In this document: in pieces, positions 37,631 to 46,456 of the stretch | Numbering within the stretch: position 1 is the first letter of the stretch | Layout of the letters: each line of letters begins with the position of its first letter | Assembly: GCA_022566735.1 (NCBI GenBank) | Contig: JADFIG010000014.1 | Coordinates: forward strand, 1-64,000 | DNA length: 64,000 bases | Source of the DNA: Pseudomonadota bacterium | Lineage (GTDB): Bacteria; Pseudomonadota; Gammaproteobacteria; Burkholderiales; Burkholderiaceae_C | Reading direction: 5' to 3' | Notes under the pieces: generated by a model | Told to the model about the DNA's origin: nothing | The model's database searches: none | Seen by the model: the letters and a program-made list of their open reading frames with translations, nothing else | Program-made: the position numbers and the translations under genes

Positions 37631-38656
37631 TCACTTCAGGAAGCTGTCGGCGTCGATGTCGCTGCCGGCCTTGTCATCCCAGAACTTGCCCAGCGAGCCC
37701 AGGGGGGTGCGGGTGCCCGCGTTCTGGGTCCACATGCGGTCGGAGATGTTCTGCAGTTGGGCCTGGGCGATGGCGTCCAGCAGGCGGTAGTCCTTGCTGG
37801 CCTTGAAGTCCTTGGGGGCGCTGAAGCGCTTGAGCACCTCGCGCAGGCGGGCCTGGTCGTCGGAGGACTGGGCGGCCACGGCGGCCATCACGTGGGCCAG
37901 GCGCACGCCCTTGCTTTCGGCCAGGGTCATGTTGGCGTCGAAGGTGCCTTTGACGTCCTTGCCGTCGGCGGCACCGGGGATGATGCTCCACACCACGGCG
38001 CGTGCGGCCTGCGGGGCACCCCACCATTTCGTGTTATCCAGGCAGTTCATGGCGCGCTCGACCAGCGGGGCCGTGTCGGTGGGCACGCCCACGGTCTGCT
38101 GCGCGGCGATGTCGTTCTGCATGGCCTGCAGGCCGGCCACCGAGCCCAGCAGGTAGACCATTTCGTCGAAGTCACGCTTGAAGGCGGGGCAACTGCTGCC
38201 GTACTTGAAGAAGTACTTCTGCTCCAGCTTGGTCTTCATGCGCGAGAAGGACGTGTATTGGCGGTCGGCGGCCAGGGCCAGCAGGCGTTTCTGGCCGATG
38301 CGGGCGTCCAGGGCCTCGTCGGAGCGCTTGTCGCGCGAGGCGCGCAGGTAGCGCATCTCTTCGCCGATGGCCTGGTTCTCGGCGCACACGCCGGCCGAGG
38401 ACAGCAGCACGGTCTCCATCAGCGAGGGGTCGCCGTGGAAGTTGCGGGCGGCACCCACCAGCGGGGCGTTGACCGTCGAGAAGTTGCACACCATCTCCAC
38501 GTCACCGATCTGCAGCACCGGCGGGGTGAAACCGTCTTCCAGGATGGAAAGGGTGGTTCCGGCCACGTTGGACTCGATCAGGGCGCAACCGCCCATGGCC
38601 AGGGCCGTGGCGGCCATGGCGGTGGCGGTGAGCAGGCGGGTCATCCGAGCGATCAT
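37631..38656 (-). CDS. Helical lipoprotein, possible TatT-like TRAP T-component
   Basis: This 341-residue protein begins with a lipoprotein signal ending MGGCALIES. The rest is almost all alpha-helical, with repeated helix pairs and small conserved acidic/aromatic positions (FHGDPSLMETVLLSSAGVC, MRYLRASRDKRSDEALDARI, VERAMNCLDNTKWWGAPQAA). The size, lipid anchor and position upstream of a TRAP solute-binding gene resemble TatT proteins, which carry TPR-like folds and bind the solute-binding partner. No clear TatT signature was found, so this is inference. SD GGAGA before ATG 38656 sets the start. A TAGAAT at 38720-38725 (minus strand) may be its -10 box. Confidence 0.6.
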   Translation of the reverse strand: MIARMTRLLTATAMAATALAMGGCALIESNVAGTTLSILEDGFTPPVLQIGDVEMVCNFSTVNAPLVGAARNFHGDPSLMETVLLSSAGVCAENQAIGEEMRYLRASRDKRSDEALDARIGQKRLLALAADRQYTSFSRMKTKLEQKYFFKYGSSCPAFKRDFDEMVYLLGSVAGLQAMQNDIAAQQTVGVPTDTAPLVERAMNCLDNTKWWGAPQAARAVVWSIIPGAADGKDVKGTFDANMTLAESKGVRLAHVMAAVAAQSSDDQARLREVLKRFSAPKDFKASKDYRLLDAIAQAQLQNISDRMWTQNAGTRTPLGSLGKFWDDKAGSDIDADSFLK

Positions 38657-38853
38657 CAAGTGTCTCCAGCAAGATTCTGTTGTTGTGTGGCGCGCGGCAT
38701 GCACCCACAGGCTCGGGAAATTCTAGCGGCGCCCCCCTGGGCAACCGGCCCGTCCCGATTAGGGATAGACCCCGATGCCCAGCGGCACTGGTGGCGTCTC
38801 TCCTGGGGACGCAGGTGGGCATGGGCGTGAGGCTGTCACGAAAAAACCCGCAG

Positions 38854-38879
38854 AAAAAAAGCCCGCATGGTGCGGGCTT
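38854..38879 (-). terminator. Intrinsic terminator of ettA
   Basis: AAGCCCGCA and TGCGGGCTT pair around TGG; on the minus strand the stem is followed by at least seven T. It lies about 25 bases after the ettA stop. Confidence 0.92.
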
Positions 38880-38901
38880 GGGGAGAGGGGCGGGGTGGGC
38901 T

Positions 38902-40566
<1,665 letters not shown>

Positions 40567-40614
40567 GGGGTGGTGCTGTGAGGGTGCGTGGCGAGGTTCG
40601 CCAAACCGTGTAGC

Positions 40615-42138
40615 TTAAGGCATGCGGGCCTGCGCGGCCAGACCGCCGCGCGCCTGCGCTCCCCAATGCGTCCGGCCGGTCAGCACCGACCACCAGCCCC
40701 AGGCCGCGGCCGTGTGGCGCAGCAGCTGGAAGGTGAAGGGTTCGGCCAGGGCCGCCAGCAGGGCGCGGGCGGGGCTGGCGCGGCGGGCGTCGCCCACCCA
40801 CTGGCGGTAGAGGCGCACCGACCAGAGGTGGTAGATCAGGTCGATGAAGGTCTTCAGGCCGATGACGCTGAGTGCCGGCAGCACCACCTGGTACTGGCCC
40901 ACCGCCAGGAAACCCAGCAGCAGGCAGAAGGCCGTGATGCCGTAGAGCGGCTGCAGGGTGTCGGCCGCCTTGACGGGCAGCATCCGCGTGCCCAGGGTGC
41001 CCAGCGCGGGGTTGCCGACCATGTCGCGGTACCAGTATTGCGTCTGCAGGAAGCCGCCAAACCAGCGGCGGCGCTGGCGCAGGAAGGCCATCAGCGTGCT
41101 CGGCGCTTCGGTGCGTGCCTGCGCCTGGCCGAGCACGCGCACGGTCCAGCCCAGGCCCCGTCGGTGCGAGTGACGGTGCAGGCGGTGGATGAGTTCGTAG
41201 TCCTCGACCAGGCAGTCGGGGTCGAAGCCGCCCACCTGGATCACGGCCTGGCGGCGGAACGCGGCGAAGGCGCCTGAGACCAGCAGCAGGCTGTTGTGCT
41301 GCGCCCAGGCGTGGCGCGAGAGGAAGTTGCGGATGTACTCGTAGGTCTGAAAGCCTTCCATCACCCGGCCGGTCAGGCCCGGGGCGCAGACGGGGGTGAT
41401 CACGCCCGTGGCAGCGGCCAGCGAGGCTTCCTGGGCGAAAGCCTGGCGCACCGCGGCCACGGCGCCAGGCTCCAACAGGGTGTCGGCATCGACGGTGAGC
41501 ACGATGTCGGTGTCCAGCAGCGGCAGCGCGGCGTTGAGTGCACGTGCCTTGCCGCCGTGTGGCAGGCGCAGCCAGCGCAGGCCGGGGTGGATGGGGCTGT
41601 CGATGCTGAGTTGGCCGGGCTCGGGCGTGCCAAGGCCGCAGTGCTGCCGCAGCCACTGCGCCGTCCCATCGCTGGAGCCGTCGTCGGCGATGAGGATCTG
41701 GTCCGGGCGATCGCCTTGCGTCAGCAGCGCGTGGAGGGTGACGGGCAGCACGGCCGCCTCGTTGTGGGCGGCGATGATCACGCCCAGGCTGGGGCGGCCG
41801 ACGTCCTGATGCCGAGCGTCGGTGGCGTCGGCGCAGCCGGGGGCCGCGTGCCGCGACGGGGTGCTCGGATCGCGCAGCAGGCCACGCCGATCGCGCCACA
41901 GACCGCGCGTCTGCCAGGCCACGAACAGCAGCAGCACGGTGTCGTAGCTGGCATAGACCACCCCCACCGACCAGGCCAGCAGGCTGTTGTCCTGGAAGGC
42001 GGCCCACAGCAGCAGCACCCACAGCAGCAGCACGCCGCCATGCACGGCCAGGCTGTGCCAGGGGGTGACGGCCGGTTGGAAACGCGGGGAGTTGCGGTGC
42101 AGGGCTTCTGCGAGCGCGGCGGGTGGCAGGGCGGTCAT
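40615..42138 (-). CDS. Processive family 2 glycosyltransferase, membrane-bound
   Basis: This protein of about 507 residues has two N-terminal helices (about 30-80), a GT2 domain and three or four C-terminal helices. Catalytic motifs are all visible: GVIIAAHNEAAVLP, ADDGSSDGT, TVDADTLLEPGAV (DxD), VEDYELIHRLHRHSHR (base region) and QRRRWFGGF (QxxRW). This set is shared by PgaC/BcsA-like synthases, which make beta-linked polysaccharide and extrude it. No partner genes are adjacent, so the polymer is unknown. ATG 42138 is used; ATG 42186 would add 16 residues. The gene follows ettA in reverse order with 48 bases between them. Confidence 0.85.
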   Translation of the reverse strand: MTALPPAALAEALHRNSPRFQPAVTPWHSLAVHGGVLLLWVLLLWAAFQDNSLLAWSVGVVYASYDTVLLLFVAWQTRGLWRDRRGLLRDPSTPSRHAAPGCADATDARHQDVGRPSLGVIIAAHNEAAVLPVTLHALLTQGDRPDQILIADDGSSDGTAQWLRQHCGLGTPEPGQLSIDSPIHPGLRWLRLPHGGKARALNAALPLLDTDIVLTVDADTLLEPGAVAAVRQAFAQEASLAAATGVITPVCAPGLTGRVMEGFQTYEYIRNFLSRHAWAQHNSLLLVSGAFAAFRRQAVIQVGGFDPDCLVEDYELIHRLHRHSHRRGLGWTVRVLGQAQARTEAPSTLMAFLRQRRRWFGGFLQTQYWYRDMVGNPALGTLGTRMLPVKAADTLQPLYGITAFCLLLGFLAVGQYQVVLPALSVIGLKTFIDLIYHLWSVRLYRQWVGDARRASPARALLAALAEPFTFQLLRHTAAAWGWWSVLTGRTHWGAQARGGLAAQARMP

Positions 42139-42270
42139 GGCGTCGGGCGCACACCCTGCATGCCCTGGGAGGGGCCTGGGGGCCATGAGGCCGGGTGGGG
42201 CGAGGAAGTTGGTTATGCTGCAAGTCTAGGCAGGCATCGTCATGCTTGCACCGAACAGGGTCTTGTCAGG

Positions 42271-42834
42271 ATGTCATCGCAACCGAGCCATCGTTACAGC
42301 AGCATCGCCATCGTCCTGCACTGGGTCACGGCAGTGCTGATGCTGGGCAACATCGTGCTGATCTGGGTGGTCGATGAACTGCCCGACGAGCGCGTGCGCT
42401 GGGCCATCGACACCCACAAGTCGATCGGCATCACCGTGCTGGGGCTCTTTGTGCTGCGTCTGCTGTGGCGCCTGGGGACCCGCCCGCCTGCGCTCGACGG
42501 GTTGTCGGCCTGGGAGCAGGTCGCGGCCAAGTGGGGGCACATCGGTCTGTACGTCCTGCTGGCGGCTTTGCCGCTGTCAGGCTGGCTGCACGACTCCGCC
42601 TGGAAGGATGCGGCGGCCCACCCGATGAGCCTGTTCGGCCTGGTGCCGTGGCCGCGCATCGGCATCGTCATGGGGCTGGAGCCGGGGCTCAAGGAGCAGC
42701 TGCACGACCTCTTCGGCGAGCTGCACGAGTGGCTGGCCAACGGCTTCTATCTGCTGTTTGCCCTGCATGTGCTGGGGGCCCTGAAGCACCAGTTCCTGGA
42801 CCGGCAGAAGCTGTTGCAGCGCATGTGGTTCTGA
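42271..42834 (+). CDS. Cytochrome b561
   Basis: This 187-residue di-haem membrane protein has four helices. Haem-ligand histidines fit LHWVTAVLML (helix 1), DTHKSIGIT (helix 2), WGHIGLYVLL (helix 3) and ALHVLGALKHQFL (helix 4). Such proteins move electrons from quinol to periplasmic acceptors. It is divergent from the glycosyltransferase gene. Confidence 0.92.
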   Translation: MSSQPSHRYSSIAIVLHWVTAVLMLGNIVLIWVVDELPDERVRWAIDTHKSIGITVLGLFVLRLLWRLGTRPPALDGLSAWEQVAAKWGHIGLYVLLAALPLSGWLHDSAWKDAAAHPMSLFGLVPWPRIGIVMGLEPGLKEQLHDLFGELHEWLANGFYLLFALHVLGALKHQFLDRQKLLQRMWF

Positions 42835-42919
42835 GCCCCGGGCCCCGGGGGGGCGCGGGGATCGTCGCGACACCGCTGTTGCGGTTTGTTGTGCGGGCTG
42901 TTGCGCGATTCGGGTCGGT

Positions 42920-43111
42920 TCAGGCGCGCAGTCGTTGCAACAGGGCCTGGGTTTCTGCGGCAGCGATGCGCTGGCCCTCTTCGTCGGTCATGCTGGCGAG
43001 CTCCATCAGCGACATCTTCAGTCGCATGAGGCCATCACGGAGGTTGAACAGGGCTTCCTGCATCTCGGCCACCTGGGCTGCGGACGGTTCGATGTGGCGT
43101 TCGGTGGACAT
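42920..43111 (-). CDS. Small helical protein of unknown function
   Basis: This 63-residue protein, MSTERHIEPSAAQVAEMQ..., consists of two predicted helices with a heptad-like pattern (LFNLRDGLMRLKMSLMELASM), so a short coiled coil is likely. AGGAGCA lies at a good distance before ATG 43111, which supports this start over a longer open frame. No membrane helix or cysteine is seen. It is not recognised. Confidence 0.65.
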   Translation of the reverse strand: MSTERHIEPSAAQVAEMQEALFNLRDGLMRLKMSLMELASMTDEEGQRIAAAETQALLQRLRA

Positions 43112-43281
43112 GGTCTGCTCCTGGGCCCCTTGTGGGTACTGCGTTCCGGTCGCCGTCGGGGCGATGTGCCAGCGACCTTGCTTTGACTGTAGCGAGGGGG
43201 GGCAGGAGGGGCTAGCGCCCGATTGAGGGGTCTGTGGAGCGGCGGCGGGCTGTCGCTGCGCGGGGTGCCGCGATCCGGCAG

Positions 43282-43626
43282 TCAGTTTCGCAATGCGGCC
43301 TGTCGGGCGAGCCAGGCGGCCACGTCGGCGGCCTCGGTGTCGATGGCCCATTGCTTGCGGCGGCCACTGGCGCCTCGCAGCAACTCGATGTGCGATTGCG
43401 GCAGGCCCAGTTGCTGTGCCAGCCATTTGCGCAGGGCCTCGTTGGCTGCGCCGTCCACCGGCGGGGCGGCCAGGCGCAAGCGCAGCGCGCCGTCATGCCA
43501 GCCGACGATCTCGGTGCGCTTGGCGTTGGGTGAAACGCTCACGTCGAGGATGGCGCGCGAGGCGCCCGCCTTGCGTTCCTCGCGCAGACAGGGCCAGGGT
43601 GAGGCGGCGTCGGAAGGGCTCGTCAT
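43282..43626 (-). CDS. DUF167 (YggU) family protein
   Basis: This 114-residue protein contains the DUF167 core: ILDVSVSPNAKRTEIVGWHD, LRLRLAAPPVDGAANEALRKWLA and IELLRGASGRRKQWAID. The glycine/asparagine-rich loop after AAPPVDG is diagnostic. Function is unknown. ATG 43626 lies just next to the terminator of the H1-like gene. Confidence 0.9.
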   Translation of the reverse strand: MTSPSDAASPWPCLREERKAGASRAILDVSVSPNAKRTEIVGWHDGALRLRLAAPPVDGAANEALRKWLAQQLGLPQSHIELLRGASGRRKQWAIDTEAADVAAWLARQAALRN

Positions 43627-43632
43627 GGGATG

Positions 43633-43657
43633 AAAAAACCCGGCCGAAGCCGGGTTT
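43633..43657 (-). terminator. Intrinsic terminator of the H1-like gene
   Basis: AAACCCGGC pairs perfectly with GCCGGGTTT around CGAA; on the minus strand six T follow. It ends only seven bases before the DUF167 start codon, so that gene needs its own promoter or read-through. Confidence 0.92.
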
Positions 43658-43701
43658 GAGTGCGCTGTGTGCATCAGGCCCACCGAAGCGGGCCATCGGC
43701 A

Positions 43702-44175
43702 TCAGGGCTTGTTGCCCGTCGGGAAGGGCCAGGCAGCCTGGGGGCTCAGCGTGGTCTTCGCAGCGGGAGCAGCCTTTTTCGCAGGGGCAGGCTTGGCGGC
43801 GGGCTTCTTGGCTGCGGCCTTCTTGGCAGCAGGCTTGGCAGCAGGCTTCTTGGCCACGGCCGCCTTCTTCGGGGCGGCCTTCTTGACGGCAGCAGCCTTC
43901 TTGGCGGGTGCAGCCTTCTTCACGGCAACCTTCTTCACCGCGACCTTCTTGGCCGGTGCGGCCTTCTTCACCGCGGCCTTCTTGGCGGGTGCAGCCTTCT
44001 TCACGGCGGCCTTCTTGGCGGGCGCAGCCTTCTTGACGGCAGCCTTCTTGGCCGGAGCGGCCTTCTTCACAGCGACCTTCTTGGCGGGCGCAGCCTTCTT
44101 GACGGCGGCCTTCTTGGCGGGTGCAGCCTTCTTCACGGCGACCTTCTTGGGTGCCACTTTCTTCGCAGTTGCCAT
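43702..44175 (-). CDS. Alanine/lysine-rich histone H1-like DNA-binding protein
   Basis: This 157-residue protein is made of repeated AAPAKKA and VKK units up to about residue 140, then a short non-repeat tail (TLSPQAAWPFPTGNKP). It is like the C-terminal tails of eukaryotic H1 and of bacterial H1-like proteins (AlgP/HctB type). It should bind DNA without sequence preference and condense it. AAGGAG before ATG 44175 fixes the start. The repeat DNA can expand or contract. It is next to nrdB, a common order in Burkholderiales. A perfect stem TGTGCTGCA/TGCAGCACA lies in the upstream gap at 44208-44228. Confidence 0.9.
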   Translation of the reverse strand: MATAKKVAPKKVAVKKAAPAKKAAVKKAAPAKKVAVKKAAPAKKAAVKKAAPAKKAAVKKAAPAKKAAVKKAAPAKKVAVKKVAVKKAAPAKKAAAVKKAAPKKAAVAKKPAAKPAAKKAAAKKPAAKPAPAKKAAPAAKTTLSPQAAWPFPTGNKP

Positions 44176-44336
44176 ACGTTTCTCCTTGATCAAGTTGCAA
44201 AGAGCGCTGTGCTGCAGCATGCAGCACAGGCATCCACCACCCGACGCCCCCTAGGATCTGGACGCGGTGTGGTGAATGGGGTGGGCCGGAGGGGCATGTC
44301 CTGCAATCCCGTCTGCTCTTTGTGGCCGATCAAGGA

Positions 44337-45542
44337 TCAATCCCAGGACAGGGCACCGCCCGACTGGTATTCAATGACGCGGGTTTCGAAGAAGTTGCGT
44401 TCCTTCTTCAGGTCAATCATTTCGCTCATCCAGGGGAAGGGGTTCTCTTCGTTGGGGAAGAGCTCGTCCAGTCCGATCTGGGTGGCGCGGCGGTTGGCGA
44501 TGTAGCGCAGATAGCCCTTGAACATCGAGGCGTTCAGGCCCAGCACGCCACGGGGCATGGTGTCTTCAGCGTAGCGGTACTCCAGCTCGACCGCTTTGAG
44601 GAACAGCGCCTTGATTTCGGCCTTGAACTCGGCCGTCCACAGGTGCGGGTTCTCCAGCTTGAGCTGGTTGATGAGGTCGATGCCGAAGTTGCAGTGCATC
44701 GACTCGTCGCGCAGGATGTACTGGTACTGCTCGGCCGCACCGGTCATCTTGTTCTGGCGGCCCAGCGCGAGGATCTGGGTGAAGCCGACGTAGAAGAACA
44801 GGCCTTCCATCAGGCAGGCGAAGACGATCAGCGACTTCAGCAGCGTCTGGTCGTTCTCTTGCGTGCCGGTCTTGAAGTTCGGATCCATGATCGCCTCGAT
44901 GAAGGGGATCAGGAACTCGTCCTTGTCGCGGATGGACTGGACCTCGTGGTAGGCGTTGAAGATCTCGGACTCGTCCAGGCCCAGGCTCTCAACGATGTAT
45001 TGATAGGCGTGGGTGTGGATGGCTTCTTCAAAGGCCTGGCGCAGCAGGAACTGGCGGCACTCGGGCGCCGTGATGTGGCGGTAGGTGCCCAGGGTGATGT
45101 TGTTGGCGGCCAGCGAGTCGGCGGTCACGAAGAAGCCGAGGTTGCGCTTGATGATGCGGCGCTCGTCTTCGCTCAGGCCATTGGGATCCTTCCAGAGGGC
45201 GATGTCGCGAGACATGTTGACCTCTTGGGGCATCCAGTGGTTGGCGCAGGTGGCGAGGTACTTTTCCCAGGCCCACTTGTACTTGAAGGGGACGAGCTGG
45301 TTGACGTCGGTCTGGCCGTTGATGATGCGCTTGTCGGCGACGTTGACGCGGCGGGCTGCGCCACTGCTCGCATTGGCCGGCGAGCTGGAAGAGGCCGATG
45401 GAGGCAGGCCTTGGGCCGCGCCGGTGCTCATCTGTTCAGCGATGGGTGACGACGGCGTGTTCCGTGCTGCGCTGTTGGCGTTGTGCACGGAAGCAGGAGG
45501 CGTTGAAGAGGAGTTGGACGAGTCGTCTTCCCAGACCAGCAT
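44337..45542 (-). CDS. nrdB: Class Ia ribonucleotide reductase, beta subunit
   Basis: This 401-residue protein has a serine/alanine-rich N-terminal extension (about 1-65), common in Burkholderiales. The di-iron ligands can be placed at Asp in [10 protein letters not shown], Glu and His in [12 protein letters not shown] (with the radical Tyr in the same segment), Glu in LMEGLFFY, and Glu/His in [11 protein letters not shown]. With NrdA it makes dNDPs. The gene is about 6.2 kb downstream of nrdA because of an inserted element. A weak promoter (TTGGTG, 18 bases, CATAAT) lies just before the start. No NrdR box is seen there. Confidence 0.95.
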   Translation of the reverse strand: MLVWEDDSSNSSSTPPASVHNANSAARNTPSSPIAEQMSTGAAQGLPPSASSSSPANASSGAARRVNVADKRIINGQTDVNQLVPFKYKWAWEKYLATCANHWMPQEVNMSRDIALWKDPNGLSEDERRIIKRNLGFFVTADSLAANNITLGTYRHITAPECRQFLLRQAFEEAIHTHAYQYIVESLGLDESEIFNAYHEVQSIRDKDEFLIPFIEAIMDPNFKTGTQENDQTLLKSLIVFACLMEGLFFYVGFTQILALGRQNKMTGAAEQYQYILRDESMHCNFGIDLINQLKLENPHLWTAEFKAEIKALFLKAVELEYRYAEDTMPRGVLGLNASMFKGYLRYIANRRATQIGLDELFPNEENPFPWMSEMIDLKKERNFFETRVIEYQSGGALSWD

Positions 45543-46045
45543 GGTGAACTTCCTATGGAGTCGGATTATGGAAGGGTGTTGTTAAAAACACCAAGCACTT
45601 CTTGACATGGAGAGCCCTTGGTTGTTGCGATGGCGCATCGAATGAAGCGTGAAGGACCGCACTGCGTCGGTCCTTGCTGCATCGCATCGCCACACATGCC
45701 ATCGCCTTGAAAGGCCGATGGCATGCGGGTTTCGGGCTCATGGCCTGCTTGCGGGCCATGTCGGCCGTGTCACTGACAGATAAGTGAAGCTGAGACCTTG
45801 GTGATTTTGGCTTGCGTAGTCATAGATTCTCTCGCTTTCGTATGAGGTTTGGGTCGATGAACAAAGGACGTCCGTAAGTTTGTCGATAACGAGCGCAGTA
45901 AGCGCGCTTACGGACGAAGTGGGTTGGGAGATGGTCCGAGGTTGGCAGCAACGCTCGTTCCGATGAGGGTTTGCTCGAGGCAGGCTGGCGTCGGCGCGGC
46001 GTGCCTTCATTGGGCGCTCGAACGCGAAGAACAGATTGAGCAAGG
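45543..46045. other. Structured intergenic region between the recombinase element and nrdB
   Basis: This 500-base stretch has no convincing gene. It contains several stem-loops: AAGGACCG/CGGTCCTT (45652-45675), a long stem starting TGCCATCG near 45700, and the nested palindrome at 45869-45916. A candidate -10 for nrdB (CATAAT, minus strand, 45565-45570) is at its left end. A 103-codon open frame starts inside the stop of the fourth element gene but has a poorly spaced ribosome site and no recognisable motif. Part of the stretch must be the original nrdA-nrdB gap, and part the end of the element. The junction was not found. Confidence 0.55.
45869..45916. repeat. Nested inverted repeat near the element's left end
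   Basis: CGTCCGTAAG (45869-45878) pairs with CTTACGGACG (45907-45916). Inside, GTAAGCGCGCTTAC (45898-45911) is a perfect 14-base palindrome sharing the right arm, and GGACGTCC (45866-45873) is another palindrome. The right arm can thus pair with two partners. The site lies about 130 bases beyond the last recombinase-operon gene and is a candidate binding or crossover region. Confidence 0.75.
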
Positions 46046-46456
46046 TCATTTCCTCCTCGCAATCTGCGGCAGCGGCGCGTCGAGGCGATCGATCGTCACG
46101 TTGTGAAGCATGGCGTTGTAGCGCCAGCGGTCGAACTTGTCGCGGTACTCGTCGACCAGCTTCTTGAGCGCGCTGATCTCGGCGTCGCGCGCGGCGAGCA
46201 TGCGCGAGGCGTCGGCCAAGCTGCCAGGGCTGGGCATTTTGCCCTCTGGCTGCTGGGCGAGATTCTTCTTGCGCGCCGAGAAGGCGGCCTGGATGTCGGC
46301 GTGCGAGCTGAGGCCTGAGCGGCTCGGCAGGTAGCCCAAGACGGGCTTGGCCAGCTTACAGACGTCGTCCCACGCGATGGCGCCGCGGTCCCAGGTGTGG
46401 ATCGCGTTGACGATGGTCACCACCTGCTCTGGCTTGATGTGTCGGTTGCGAGCCAT
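46046..46456 (-). CDS. Small helical recombination helper (GinD/TnpC-like)
   Basis: This 136-residue protein starts MARNRHIKPEQVVTIVNAIH. The first half looks like a helical DNA-binding domain. The second half has a coiled-coil stretch (about 90-118, SRMLAARDAEISALKKLVDE) and a basic end (PQIARRK). Tn554 TnpC has similar size and helix layout; the small fourth protein of GInt operons is the closest match in context. The start codon shares one base with the stop of the 728-residue recombinase gene (TGATG), so translation is coupled. The DNA-binding role is inferred. Confidence 0.7.
   Translation of the reverse strand: MARNRHIKPEQVVTIVNAIHTWDRGAIAWDDVCKLAKPVLGYLPSRSGLSSHADIQAAFSARKKNLAQQPEGKMPSPGSLADASRMLAARDAEISALKKLVDEYRDKFDRWRYNAMLHNVTIDRLDAPLPQIARRK

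Noticed and set aside
45700-45726. Hairpin TGCCATCG... as terminator of the recombinase operon
   Set aside because: The stem is good but no T-run follows on either strand, so it is kept only as a structural element.
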